Shown: positions 34,607 through 43,887, numbered from the stretch's first letter. The stretch is DNA of 64,000 nucleotides from Methanoculleus sp. UBA303 (GCA_002501655.1 DANY01000027.1:30903-94902); one strand, 5' to 3'. A program made the numbers and translations. Notes: generated from the sequence alone by a model not told the origin.

Positions 34607-35578
34607 CTACCCGGATAGGATAGCAAATATCCGCCGTAAGTTCTCGTTGAGCGATTTTTTCTCCCGCCAGGTCTCTTCGAGCGGCGTGCACGCGAGGGCT
34701 CCCCCTGCCTCTCCCACCATGCACCCGCTCCGGCCCTCGAGCAGCGCCTCGACGGCGGCGACACCGAGGAGGCTCCCGAGCACCCGGTCGCGGAGCGTCG
34801 GCGGCCCGCCCCGCTGGAGGTGACCGAGAACGACGACACGGGAGTCCAGATCCAGGTGCTCTCTGACCTCCCGGGCGATCTGGAAGGAGACGCCCGGCGT
34901 CTTCCCCTCTGCGACCACCACGATCGCGCTCTTCTTCCCGATGGTAAAACCCTCACGTATATGCTCGCTCATCCGGGCGACCGATAGCTCTTCTTCCGGT
35001 ATGACCAGTTCCTCGGCGCCGCCGGCGATGCCGCTCTCGAGCGCCAGGAACCCGGCCGTCCGCCCCATCACCTCGATGAAGAAGAGGCGCTCGTGGGACC
35101 GAGCCGTGTCGCGGATGCGGTCGACCGCCTCAACCGCACAGTTTGCCGCCGTATCGAACCCGATACAGTAGTCGGTCCCGTAGACGTCGTTATCGATGCT
35201 CCCGGGCACCCCCACAAGCGCCACCGTATCGGCATCGGCGGCAAGCAGGCTTGCACCGTGGAACGTCCCGTCCCCCCCGATCAGGACCACGCCGTCAAGC
35301 CCCATCCGCTCGATGGCCGCTGCTGCCCGGAGCCTCCCTTCCTTTGTGTAGAAGTCCTGGCTCCGGGAGGTCTCGAGGATGGTGCCGCCCAGGTGGATGG
35401 TGTTCCGGATCGCCGCCCGGTCGAGCGGCACCGCATCGCCTTCGATGAGCCCGGTGTACCCCCGGCGTATCCCGGCGACGGCAAGGTCGTTTGCAAGCGC
35501 TGTGCGCACCGCTGCCCGGATGCAGGCGTTCATCCCCGGGGCGTCGCCGCCGCTGGTCAGGATGCCGATCCGCTTCAT
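34607..35578 (-). CDS. pfkA: 6-phosphofructokinase, bacterial PfkA type
   Basis: 323 residues, the standard length of the bacterial enzyme, phosphorylating fructose-6-phosphate. TSGGDAPGMNA binds the nucleotide. GGDGT has Gly104, and PGSIDND has Gly126 (equivalent to E. coli Gly124) and catalytic Asp129. Asp and Lys at those two places mark pyrophosphate-dependent enzymes, so this one should use ATP. MGR and PEEE follow as in E. coli. Most archaea use ADP-dependent or PfkB-type kinases instead, so this looks acquired. The ATG overlaps the pgk stop (ATGA). Confidence 0.94.
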   Translation of the reverse strand: MKRIGILTSGGDAPGMNACIRAAVRTALANDLAVAGIRRGYTGLIEGDAVPLDRAAIRNTIHLGGTILETSRSQDFYTKEGRLRAAAAIERMGLDGVVLIGGDGTFHGASLLAADADTVALVGVPGSIDNDVYGTDYCIGFDTAANCAVEAVDRIRDTARSHERLFFIEVMGRTAGFLALESGIAGGAEELVIPEEELSVARMSEHIREGFTIGKKSAIVVVAEGKTPGVSFQIAREVREHLDLDSRVVVLGHLQRGGPPTLRDRVLGSLLGVAAVEALLEGRSGCMVGEAGGALACTPLEETWREKKSLNENLRRIFAILSG

Positions 35579-36786
35579 GGCTCCTCCGTATCCTCGAGCG
35601 CCTCAACACCCGGGAGCGGTTTTCCCGCAAGCATCGTGAGCGCGGCCCCACCGCCGGTCGAGACGTGGGTCATCCGGTCGGCAAGCCCGAACCGTGTCAC
35701 CGCATCCGCGGTCGATCCCCCGCCGACAACCGTTGTGCCGTGGAGCGTGGCGAGGGTTGCGGCAATCCGGCGCGTCCCCTCCGCAAACTCCGGAATCTCG
35801 AAGACCCCCATCGGCCCGTTCCAGACGACCGTCCGGCAGTCTCCCAGTTCGCGGCAGAACTCGCTCGCCGCCGCGGGCCCGATATCGGCGATGATCCGGT
35901 CGTCCGGTATCTCCGCGGCAGGCACAACCCGGGCCCGGGTGCCTGCCTCCAGGCTCTCGGCGACGACGACGTCCCGGGGCAGGAGGAGGCGGACGCCGCG
36001 TTCCGTCGCCGTCGCCGAGATTCCCCGGACATCGTCCAGGCTGTCGGTCTCGACGTGCGATCGGCCCGTCCCGTACCCGCGGCTCGCAAGGAACGTCGCC
36101 GCCATGCCGCCCCCGATGATGAGGAGGTCCACCCGGGATATGATGTTCTCGAGGACCTCCAGTTTGTCGCTCACCTTGGCCCCGCCGATGACGGCCGCAA
36201 ACGGCCGTTCGGGGTCCTGCAAGATGCGCGTGAACGTTTCCACCTCCTTCGCGAGCAGGAGCCCGGCTACCGCCGGCAGGTGCTCCGGGACGCCCGCGAT
36301 CGATGCATGGGCCCGGTGGGAGGCTCCGAAGGCGTCGTTGACGTAGATGTCAGCCAGGCGGGCTAGGTCCTCCGCGAAGGCCGGGTCGTCCGTTCTCTCC
36401 TCGGGGTGGAACCGGAGGTTCTCGAGGAGGACGACGTCCCCGCCGCTCATCCCGGCTACCGCGCTCTCCACCTCGGGGCCGATGCAGTCCTGGAGCGCGG
36501 CGACTGGCCGGTCGAGGAGCACGGAGAGCCGGTTTGCCACGAGGGCGAGACGTAACCGCTCCACCACCACACCTTTTGGCCGGTCCAGGTGGGAGCAGAG
36601 AATGACCCGTGCGTCCCGCTCGCAGAGGTAGCGTATCGTCGGCAGGCTGGCCCGGATGCGGGTGTCGTCTTCAATGGCGCCGTTTTCGTCGAGCGGCACG
36701 TTGAAGTCGGCGCGGACGAGTACCCGCTTATCTCTCACGTCGATATCCCGGATGGTCTTCTTTCGTCTTGATATCACCTTCTGCAT
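35575..36786 (-). CDS. pgk: Phosphoglycerate kinase, bacterial-like
   Basis: 403 residues. It interconverts 1,3-bisphosphoglycerate and 3-phosphoglycerate with ADP/ATP. The substrate-binding motif VLVRADFNVPLDENG, SHLDRPKG, LLENLRFHPEE, YVNDAFGASHRAHAS, IGGAKVSDKL and VWNGPMGVFE are all of the bacterial PGK style; archaeal enzymes, as I recall them, show H-Q-G-R and shorter loops. The ATG at 36786 has GGAGGTG eight bases upstream. The frame extends to 36888 without conservation. It forms an operon with pfkA. Confidence 0.95.
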   Translation of the reverse strand: MQKVISRRKKTIRDIDVRDKRVLVRADFNVPLDENGAIEDDTRIRASLPTIRYLCERDARVILCSHLDRPKGVVVERLRLALVANRLSVLLDRPVAALQDCIGPEVESAVAGMSGGDVVLLENLRFHPEERTDDPAFAEDLARLADIYVNDAFGASHRAHASIAGVPEHLPAVAGLLLAKEVETFTRILQDPERPFAAVIGGAKVSDKLEVLENIISRVDLLIIGGGMAATFLASRGYGTGRSHVETDSLDDVRGISATATERGVRLLLPRDVVVAESLEAGTRARVVPAAEIPDDRIIADIGPAAASEFCRELGDCRTVVWNGPMGVFEIPEFAEGTRRIAATLATLHGTTVVGGGSTADAVTRFGLADRMTHVSTGGGAALTMLAGKPLPGVEALEDTEEP

Positions 36787-37510
36787 ACCGGCACACCTCC
36801 CTGAACAGCGAAGAACGGTCGGGCTTCTGCCGGGTGTACGGGCGGCTGCGCCCACGGTTCGGCTTCCGGCCGTTCTCCGCAGCATCACGGTGTTTCACTG
36901 CATGCGTGCGTTGGCATATATAGTGTTCGCCACGGCATCCCGGACGTGGGATCTCCGGTTGCCCGGGCTTTGAACCCTTGTGGGCACTCTCAATCGACCT
37001 GTTACTGTTAATCCCGGCGTTGGAAATTTCCGACCGGCACACCCGGTGATAAGGTCTGCCTGTGCCTTCTTCTGCGCCAGGCGAACGACTGACCATGGTT
37101 CTCCCCCGCCTTCAGGTTGGGGATACCTGCCATACCGAAGCACCGTGAATATTACCGGACAGCCGCAGGCCCGTGGTCGGCCTGCTCTTCTTGAAGGTTT
37201 ACCGTGCCATTCCGGGAGAGCGAGGTCGGCAAGCTGCTGCTTCCAAGAGGACACCGGCCTGAAACATCTATGATCGGCGGGACGTCTTTTGTTCTGCCGA
37301 CCGTCAGACTCCCTTCCGGGTAAAGGCCATCTTATGGTTCGAGTACTCCCAAAGGGGGATAAGGCCTTGTTCCGGGCGGAATTCCATTGGACGAGCATCG
37401 TTCAACAATTAAAACGATTCTACCCAGCCTCGCCCTAGCAAAGGTTCGGGAGAGGAATCTGGAGGGGCCACCATAGTTTATTGTCTGACAGGTGTCAAGG
37501 GTCACTCATA
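36787..37510. other. Long gene-poor region, possible decayed mobile element
   Basis: About 720 bases. The left part is the pgk leader and promoter. The rest has only low-quality ORFs in all frames, several broken by stops. On the minus strand, ggtatccccaacctgaaggc followed by gggggag at 37101-37123 resembles the right-end hairpin of IS1341/TnpB elements, and sequence before it could be a degenerate TnpB tail. I cannot confirm this. Confidence 0.35.
36915..36923 (-). promoter_or_regulatory. TATA box of the pgk-pfkA operon
   Basis: On the minus strand ctatatatg, about 130 bases before the pgk start, implying a leader of roughly 105 bases. Confidence 0.55.
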
Positions 37511-38533
37511 ATGAGACAAGTTTATCTTGCCGTTACCATCGCGATATTCCTCCTCACATTGCCGGCCGGGGTGAGCGCAGTGGATAATAATACATTGGCC
37601 GTATACGTCGGAGCCCATCCCGACGATATCGATATCGGGATGTCAGGTTCGCTCTACAAGTACGATCTTAACAGGCATCCGATTCTCTGGATCGTTGTGA
37701 CGGATGGAGGAGCTGATTGGCGCGAGTATGGCCTTGAATCGAATACCTCAAGGGCGTGGATAAAAGAAGATGGAATGGATTCCAGAGATTGGGTTGCTCC
37801 CAACGGCCAGATATTTAATAGAGGCTTCTATTCAAACGATCTCTCCAGAAAGAGATGCGGGCTTAACGGCTCTTACCAGCATGAGTTCCTCGATAACTCA
37901 AGTATAATACAGGAGTTGGACTGGAGATCCCGAGTCGATGCCCGGGTCGGCTCCGGTGTGGTTAGAAAAGTTCAAATGAGTTATCCTGATTCCTCGAATC
38001 CGTCACAATCATATCTCTATCCGGACGGAGGTCTCCATAACGGCACGATGAAGAACATATACAGCGAGAAACTCGCAGAGGGTCTTGCGGAAACAATCTA
38101 CCAGACGATAATCTCCGGAAACTACAGTAAAGACACGATTCTTATAAATTCACATGCGCCGGTTCACATTGCGAGAAACTCCCATGAACATCCGGATCAT
38201 GAGATAACTGGAAATGCTGTTCTCGCAGCTATCGATCTTTTAATTGTTAAGTACGGTATCAAAGCAGTTGATACAACCTGGTACACTATTTATAAACCCA
38301 TCCGCCCGGGGCTGGGTTATGTTCAAACAAAAGAGGATATCGTGAATTATAAAAACAGCAAATCGAATTTGGTTAAAACTGACTGGGAGACGGCATATAA
38401 TGTCCAGACAGGACGAAAGTTCTACTGGATCGAGTTTCCGAACGATCCCGGGGATTTCGAATATGTTGTACGTGAGGATTACCCGCAAAAGCAAAACCAG
38501 TGGAACTTGTATACATCGCGGAACTATGTATGA
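37511..38533 (+). CDS. Secreted PIG-L family deacetylase
   Basis: 340 residues. The signal peptide is at 1-23 (hydrophobic core VTIAIFLLTLPAG, then VSA). The PIG-L/LmbE zinc site is seen in VGAHPDDIDIG (His36, Asp38, Asp39) and HEHPDH at 225-230. Such enzymes remove N-acetyl groups from sugars or amino-sugar conjugates; being exported, this one likely acts on extracellular or envelope glycans. The gene is clearly AT-richer than its surroundings, with many AAT, AAA and AGA codons, and stands alone between gene-poor stretches, suggesting recent transfer. The ATG at 37511 is chosen because the signal peptide begins there. Confidence 0.87.
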   Translation: MRQVYLAVTIAIFLLTLPAGVSAVDNNTLAVYVGAHPDDIDIGMSGSLYKYDLNRHPILWIVVTDGGADWREYGLESNTSRAWIKEDGMDSRDWVAPNGQIFNRGFYSNDLSRKRCGLNGSYQHEFLDNSSIIQELDWRSRVDARVGSGVVRKVQMSYPDSSNPSQSYLYPDGGLHNGTMKNIYSEKLAEGLAETIYQTIISGNYSKDTILINSHAPVHIARNSHEHPDHEITGNAVLAAIDLLIVKYGIKAVDTTWYTIYKPIRPGLGYVQTKEDIVNYKNSKSNLVKTDWETAYNVQTGRKFYWIEFPNDPGDFEYVVREDYPQKQNQWNLYTSRNYV

Positions 38534-38974
38534 TGTCGCTCCGCGTATATCCGGGATTGCAGGCCTCCTCCGTTCGGAGGATCCTGACCCACGGTGTAGC
38601 AATAGGCCATAATTGAGGTTTTTAACATCGTGTTTCCGGCCTTTCTCTCTTATGATGCCTTTTATGGTTTGTGTATCGGGTCTCTCTCGTTTTGTCGCTA
38701 CGCCGATCACAGCCCTAAATTCACACCGGAGAGCACTGGCCCTAGCATCTTACCCGGAGTGCCAGTATGGGCAAATATGGGGCCTGGTCCGGCATTTCCC
38801 GACATCATGCCCGCCTTAACCCGGCGTGTCGGCCGGACAGCCCCATGCAAAACAGGTCTTCCCTGCGCAGTCATCTCCGGGGTATCCTCATCTGCCCCGG
38901 GATATTATCGCCAATCGTGGGCCCGGCTCTGCACACGGGCCCGCGGCCGGTTGGTCCCTGCTCTTCCGGCAGGC
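38534..38974. other. Intergenic region between convergent genes
   Basis: About 440 bases. A T-run (gaggtttttaac, 38616-38626) may end the deacetylase transcript. The first half keeps the AT-rich character of that gene and the second half returns to host composition. I see no gene. Confidence 0.5.
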
Positions 38975-39364
38975 TCACCGCTCGGAGCGGCGCTCCCAGT
39001 AGGGGGTATACCCGTAGTGGCTGTACATGCCGGTGAGCCACTCACGCTCGGCGGTCGTCGGCCAGTTGTCCTTATCGAAGCCCGGCGCGTTCTCCAGCCG
39101 CTCTTTGGGCACATCCAGGACGAAGGAGTCATCGGTCGCGTTGTACCGAAGAGCCGCCCAGGGGATGGCGAAGAGCTTGTCGCCGAGTCCCATAATGCCG
39201 CCGAACGAGAGGGCAGCGTAGGCGATGCTGCCTTCGTTGATATCGATCACGACGTCCTTGATACTCCCGAGGTCTTCACCCTGCGGGTTCCTGACCGAAC
39301 TATCCGCAATATCCTTCCCTCGTACAATATTTCGTGTCTCCACCTGCGTGGCAGTTCCTCTCAT
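38975..39364 (-). CDS. PRC-barrel domain protein
   Basis: 129 residues. The PRC-barrel is visible in VRNPQGEDLGSIKDVVIDI, EGSIAYAALSFGG and K-L-F-A-I-P-W-A-A-L-R-Y. The C-terminal tail N-A-P-G-F-D-K-D-N-W-P is the usual ending in proteins of this type from methanogens and soil bacteria. Role unknown, perhaps stress-related or RNA/membrane-associated. The ATG at 39364 is preceded by ggagatgag; the frame is open to 39451 without similarity. No partner gene. Confidence 0.85.
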   Translation of the reverse strand: MRGTATQVETRNIVRGKDIADSSVRNPQGEDLGSIKDVVIDINEGSIAYAALSFGGIMGLGDKLFAIPWAALRYNATDDSFVLDVPKERLENAPGFDKDNWPTTAEREWLTGMYSHYGYTPYWERRSER

Positions 39365-39927
39365 AGGTATCTCATCTCCTGGATTGTGGAACATGCCGTT
39401 CCACGGCAAGAGAGTCAATACAGGCCGGGCAATATTTAATTCTTGTGCCAATATATTGTATTAAAAATATAATTGCGGACGCCCTCCGGGCGATTGCCGT
39501 CTCAGGCAGCCTATCCGGTAACCTGCCGCTTCGCTGCTCCCTTCCCCGCCATTCACCCCCGGCCCCTTCTCGTAGACCTGCTCCACCGCTGCCCGGGCGG
39601 CCTCTCCGGGGGTCGGTATGCTGCTCCCGGGCGCTGTTGAACGCTTCACGATGGATATCCCGGCCGTCCTCGGGAGTAGATCCCTCACCATGTAGGGCAG
39701 GTCTTCGTTGTGAACGATTCCTACCTGCCGGGGCCTCTTTCGGGGAGGGTGGGGTTGGTACGGTATGACCGGGGCCGGCCGGACACACCGTCTGGCCTGA
39801 TCCGCTGGAGGGGGCGAATCGTCACGTTAATTGCATCTCCGGGAGAAGTTAACGATGTTCAATGCTTGTGCAGGTAAGAGGCGCCGCCACCCGGAGAGCG
39901 CCCTGCACGGTCCGGAACCTTACACCC
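39365..39927. other. Gene-poor region
   Basis: About 560 bases between divergent genes. It holds the low-confidence minus-strand fragment at 39461-39691 and an AT-rich stretch (39436-39475) that probably includes the PRC-barrel gene promoter. No other signal is convincing. Confidence 0.45.
39461..39691 (-). pseudogene. Possible gene fragment of unknown family
   Basis: An open frame with protein-like composition: VRDLLPRTAGISIVKRS, then T-P-G-E-A-A-R-A-A-V-E-Q-V-Y-E-K. The reading frame continues upstream of the ATG at 39691 with equally plausible sequence (V-G-I-V-H-N-E-D-L-P-Y) to a stop near 39832 without any start codon. It may therefore be the 3' relic of a lost gene. I do not recognise the family. 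Confidence 0.25.
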
Positions 39928-41037
39928 ATGAAAGTCCACTGGCGACATATCGCTTCAGCAAACAACTCCTTCGCTGCGCTCGCCGCTGCATGTGAAGTGC
40001 ACGGATACAACCTCGAGGTAGCCCGGCGCCCCCGCCCCGACGTCACCTGCTACAGTTTAAACTCCATCACCGGGCAGGGTTACCGTGACGAGATAGCGGG
40101 AGCGGACTGCATAACCATTGTCGGGGGCCCCCACGCCTCCGCCTGCTACCGTGAGGTGGCGCAGTATGCTGATTACGTCGTCGTCGGGGAGGGCGAGTAC
40201 ACCCTCCCCGCGCTCCTCGCCGCCATCGAGGAGGGGCGGGACCCGCCTCCCGGCGTCGCTACCGCCAAAGGTTACACGCCGGCACGCCACACCGTCCTCC
40301 TCGACGGCTATCCTCCCTTCTCGGAGGTGAAAGGCTACATCGAGATCACCCGGGGATGCCCGTTCTCCTGCGGCTACTGCCAGACACCGCGCCTCTTCGG
40401 GCGGTGCATGCGCCACCGCTCCGTCGACGAGATCAGCCGGTACGCCGCGCGGTTCCGCGACATCAGGTTCGTCACACCGAACGCGTTCGCTTACGGCTCC
40501 GATGGCATCCACCTCCGGCTTGATCGAGTGGAGCGGCTCCTCCAGAGCCTCGACGGCCGGATCTACTTCGGCACATTCCCCGGCGAGGTGCGCCCAGAAT
40601 GCATATCGCAGCAGTCCATCGACCTCATCCTCGACCACTGCGCCAACACCCGCCTGCACTTCGGGGCCCAGTCCGGCAGCGACCGGGTTCTCCGCCGCCT
40701 GCACCGGGGGCATACCGTCGAGGACGTCGTCCGTGCCGTCGACCTCTGCCGGGAGAACGGGCTCATCCCGGTCGTGGATTTCATCCTCGGGCTGCCGTTC
40801 GAGAGCGATGACGACCAGCGCGCAACCCTCGATCTCGTGAAATTGGTCACCCGGGCGGGGAAAGCCCATATCCACTGTTTCATGCCGCTACCCGGAACTC
40901 CGCTCTGGAAGAGCCGGCCACGCAGTCTCCTCCCGGAAACAGAAAAGGTTCTTGGCAAACTGGCACTCGGGGGGAGAATAACCGGTTCATGGATGGATCA
41001 TGAGATAAGGTTTTTTAGACGCACTTCTCACTTATAG
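39928..41037 (+). CDS. B12-binding / radical SAM domain protein
   Basis: 369 residues. A short N-terminal cobalamin-binding-like Rossmann part (about 1-110, ending in I-T-I-V-G-G-P-H-A and VVVGEGEYTLP) precedes the radical SAM core. The cluster motif is C-P-F-S-C-G-Y-C (CX3CX2C), followed by the AdoMet-binding region and V-V-D-F-I-L-G-L-P. The layout matches the MJ_1487-type B12-SAM family. The reaction is unknown; homologues do methylations or other radical chemistry. The ATG at 39928 (MKVHWRH) is chosen over 39862. It lies 3 bases before the phosphoesterase, so the two are cotranscribed. Confidence 0.88.
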   Translation: MKVHWRHIASANNSFAALAAACEVHGYNLEVARRPRPDVTCYSLNSITGQGYRDEIAGADCITIVGGPHASACYREVAQYADYVVVGEGEYTLPALLAAIEEGRDPPPGVATAKGYTPARHTVLLDGYPPFSEVKGYIEITRGCPFSCGYCQTPRLFGRCMRHRSVDEISRYAARFRDIRFVTPNAFAYGSDGIHLRLDRVERLLQSLDGRIYFGTFPGEVRPECISQQSIDLILDHCANTRLHFGAQSGSDRVLRRLHRGHTVEDVVRAVDLCRENGLIPVVDFILGLPFESDDDQRATLDLVKLVTRAGKAHIHCFMPLPGTPLWKSRPRSLLPETEKVLGKLALGGRITGSWMDHEIRFFRRTSHL

Positions 41038-41040
41038 TGC

Positions 41041-41682
41041 ATGACGGATGTGCTACTCTTAGCAGATCTGCACGGTAACTACGGAAAGCTTGACGCTTTT
41101 CTCAGCTACGACTACGATGCAGTCATCATTGCAGGCGACATCACCAACTTCGGTCCACTTGAGCCTGTAGATTCGGTACTCTCCAACTTTGAAGTACCAT
41201 GTTTCGCAATCCCCGGCAACTGCGATCCCCGCGAGATCATCGACGTGCTTGAACGTTCAGATGCGGTCTGTCTGCACAACTCGTGGATCGCCCTTGGCAA
41301 GATAACGCTCGCAGGTCTTGGAGGTTCGAACAAGACCCCCTTCGACACGCCGTTTGAGCTGACGGAAGAAGAGATTGATAAAGAACTCACCCGAATTGTC
41401 AACCACATGGACAAGAACGTCCACAACGTCCTGCTCAGCCACGCCCCACCATACGAAGCCCTGGACACCGTCGGCGAGGATCACGTCGGGAGCCGGAGCA
41501 TCAGGAAGCACATGAACCGGTTCGACCTCGTCTGCTGTGCCCATATCCACGAGGCACGGGGCATCACTGAGGTCGACGGTGTCACCGTCGTCAACCCCGG
41601 ACCCGCTTCAGACGGGTACGGCGCTATCATCCACTTTGGGAAGGAGCCAAAAGATATTCATATTGACCTCATCACCGTTTAG
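41041..41682 (+). CDS. Calcineurin-like phosphoesterase
   Basis: 213 residues with the full set of dimetal motifs: LLLADLHGN, IAGDIT, IPGNCD, LLSHAPP and CAHIHEARG. These are the MJ0936/YfcE-type metallophosphoesterases acting on phosphodiesters with Mn2+ or Ni2+. It follows the radical SAM gene by 3 bases and converges with the CYTH gene, overlapping its end by 11 bases. Confidence 0.92.
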   Translation: MTDVLLLADLHGNYGKLDAFLSYDYDAVIIAGDITNFGPLEPVDSVLSNFEVPCFAIPGNCDPREIIDVLERSDAVCLHNSWIALGKITLAGLGGSNKTPFDTPFELTEEEIDKELTRIVNHMDKNVHNVLLSHAPPYEALDTVGEDHVGSRSIRKHMNRFDLVCCAHIHEARGITEVDGVTVVNPGPASDGYGAIIHFGKEPKDIHIDLITV

Positions 41683-42199
41683 ATAACAGCATCTCAAGAT
41701 ACGAGGTGTAGATCGGTGGGCCATCTACACCCAATCCTTTTGCAATTTCTCCGATCCGGTCCGCAGCATCCTCTTTATCGTCTTCTGTCAGGATCTCGAT
41801 CTCGACAAACGTCCCGAGACCCTCGACGTCGTCGAGTGTCACCGTCACGTCTCCCATCTCGTAGAACTCCCGGGTTTTTGAGACCGTGGCGGCCCGCCGG
41901 AACCCGAGACGGGAGAGGATCTCCTCAAGCGTTTCCCCCGAGGCCACCGCCAGGTTGAACTCCTCGCGGGCCTTTGCGCTCCCGACCCGGACCTTCGGCC
42001 CTTTGTAGGTCGCGGTAACCCCGGTATCGTCATACCTGACCCGCAACGCCTCGTCGGTCTTCCCGAAATCGCGGTGAGGGGCGTTGTAGTAGACGTCGTG
42101 TTCCCGCTGTCTTCTGGTCATCCGGACTTCCTGCCGGTTGAGCCGTGCCCTGACTTCTCCCGGGTCAGGGACCGCAAACTTTGCTTCTACCTCAAGCAT
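41672..42199 (-). CDS. CYTH domain protein (class IV adenylate cyclase type)
   Basis: 175 residues forming the CYTH tunnel fold. The signature E-V-E-A-K-F (ExExK) is at residues 3-8, followed by basic strands (R-V-R-Y-D-D, T-Y-K-G-P-K) and V-E-I-E-I-L-T. The family includes CyaB-like adenylate cyclases and triphosphatases. In archaea a triphosphatase role is at least as likely as cAMP synthesis. Single gene, 42 bases after the start of the STAND ATPase transcript's 3' end. Confidence 0.88.
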   Translation of the reverse strand: MLEVEAKFAVPDPGEVRARLNRQEVRMTRRQREHDVYYNAPHRDFGKTDEALRVRYDDTGVTATYKGPKVRVGSAKAREEFNLAVASGETLEEILSRLGFRRAATVSKTREFYEMGDVTVTLDDVEGLGTFVEIEILTEDDKEDAADRIGEIAKGLGVDGPPIYTSYLEMLLSKR

Positions 42200-42241
42200 A
42201 GCAATTCGCGTCAGATCTCTCTTTCAAGCGATGATAAACCC

Positions 42242-43762
42242 TCACCGCACGGCCTCGACCGGGCCGGCTATCTTCTGCCGGATAAGATCCCTCTGCTGCC
42301 GTGCAGCGGCGAGGAGGGCGTCATCCCCGATATGCTCGGCAGAGGTGACCGCCCGCTGTGTCAGCACCAGTGCCGTATCGTAATCCTCACGGTGGTAGAA
42401 CCGGAGCCCCAGTTCCAGGTTCAGGTCCGCGGCCTTCCCATACTCCTGCGCGTTGAAGAAGTGGCAGGCAAGCGAGAGGAGGACGTGCAGTCTGCCGGAG
42501 AGGCGGTGCATGGTGCGTTCGAAGCAGTCGGCCGCACGAGCATTGAGCGCTGTCCGCGCACCAGTGGAGAGTTCACGCCTGCAGTGCTCCTGCAGGAGGG
42601 GATGGGCGAAGGCGTACTCACCGCCGGGGAGCCTCCGGAATATGCCGCTCTCCTGCATCCGATCCGTAATTAGCGCAACACTCATCCCCTGGAGTTTTAG
42701 CATGCAGGCCATGACCGGGACCGCAAAGGGGGGGTTTAAGACGCAGAGTTCCTCCGCCCATGCCTTCCCGGGCTCGTCGAGCACAGCAAAAGCAAGTCCT
42801 GCCGGCTCCCCGGCTCCGGCGAGCACGTCCGTTATGTTCTCGGGGGAGGGTGCGAGCCCCCGGTGGCGCAGGGTGTTGAAGCAGGCCATGAGACTGAACG
42901 GGTCGCCCGAAGCCTCTTCGAGCATGCCGGCGGCTCCGTCGCCGACGGAGAGATCGAATCGCCTCTTCGCCATCTCCCGGATCTCATGGGCGCGCATCCC
43001 CGGGAGTGGCACTTCAGGAGAGCCGAGATCCCGGATCTCTTCCTGCATCGTCGCGTACCCGGAGCCAGCCCCATCCTCTGTCCGGCAGGTGAAGGCGAGG
43101 AGGATGCCGGGGGGGAGGTCGTGCACGGTATCCCGGAGGAGGCGTCGGTCAAGGCTCGAGGCGAGATGGACGTCGTCGAGCAGGACTGCTGCGATACGGC
43201 CGGTCCCGGCCATAAGCCTCCCGAGTTCCCAGAGCAGTTCCCCAAACGCCTGGCGCACCCGGTCATACCCGACCTCAGGTGACCGGGCGAAGATGCCGAT
43301 GATCTCCTCGCCGGTCTTTGAGAGCAGGCCGACCGGCTCCACCGGGGCGGCGTACTTCGCGAGCACGTCGTCGGCATACCGGATTGCCTCCTGCATGCCT
43401 TCGCTCCCGAGGATATCCCCAAACCTGCCGGACGTGGCGTGGTTGTGCAGGTCTTTCTGCAGTTCCCGGAACGCCGAGAAGATCATCCCGGGGAGATCGA
43501 AGATCTCCCCCCTGAGGACGGGAGACTGCATCCCGCCGGGACGTTCCTGGACCTCGTATGCGAGCCAGGTTAAGAGTGAACTCTTTCCGATGCCGGGCGG
43601 GCCGGAGATCATCACTGCCTGCCCGCGCTCCCCTGTCCGCGAGAGGATGGCCGAGAGTCGCTCGCGCTCCTCCTCTCTGCCGCAGAACTCCTCCGGGGGA
43701 GAGGGGGCATACGAGACGCCCTCTGCCTGCTGCTGCACCTCGTCCATGATACTGCCCGGCAC
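42242..43762 (-). CDS. AAA/STAND-type ATPase with helical C-terminal repeats
   Basis: 506 residues. The ATPase domain follows F-C-G-R-E-E-E-R-E-R-L; Walker A is SGPPGIGKSSLLTWL (about 53-67) and Walker B is AAVLLDDVHLAS (about 205). From about residue 390 the chain is helical and TPR-like (A-C-H-F-F-N-A-Q-E-Y-G-K-A-A-D-L and Y-D-T-A-L-V-L-T-Q-R-A). This is the layout of AAA_16/MalT-like STAND signalling ATPases. There is no DNA-binding or effector domain, so its output is unknown. It is a single gene; an ATG five codons in is an alternative start. Confidence 0.85.
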   Translation of the reverse strand: MPGSIMDEVQQQAEGVSYAPSPPEEFCGREEERERLSAILSRTGERGQAVMISGPPGIGKSSLLTWLAYEVQERPGGMQSPVLRGEIFDLPGMIFSAFRELQKDLHNHATSGRFGDILGSEGMQEAIRYADDVLAKYAAPVEPVGLLSKTGEEIIGIFARSPEVGYDRVRQAFGELLWELGRLMAGTGRIAAVLLDDVHLASSLDRRLLRDTVHDLPPGILLAFTCRTEDGAGSGYATMQEEIRDLGSPEVPLPGMRAHEIREMAKRRFDLSVGDGAAGMLEEASGDPFSLMACFNTLRHRGLAPSPENITDVLAGAGEPAGLAFAVLDEPGKAWAEELCVLNPPFAVPVMACMLKLQGMSVALITDRMQESGIFRRLPGGEYAFAHPLLQEHCRRELSTGARTALNARAADCFERTMHRLSGRLHVLLSLACHFFNAQEYGKAADLNLELGLRFYHREDYDTALVLTQRAVTSAEHIGDDALLAAARQQRDLIRQKIAGPVEAVR

Positions 43763-43887
43763 GATCGGGCCAGGTGTATTTCAACGTTTTGGCGGGGTGC
43801 CTCCCTGAAAACGTATGGCTACGGCCAGGTTGCCCACACCCGCCGGCCTTCTGCAGGAGTCCTTGCCCGCCGCCCTTCTGTAAATAC

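Noticed and set aside
36895..37398. 167-codon minus-strand ORF upstream of pgk
   Set aside because: Covers the pgk promoter and has low-quality composition. It may only contain relics of a mobile element in other frames.
38630..39439. 269-codon plus-strand ORF
   Set aside because: Second half is antisense to the PRC-barrel gene and the first half has no protein-like pattern.
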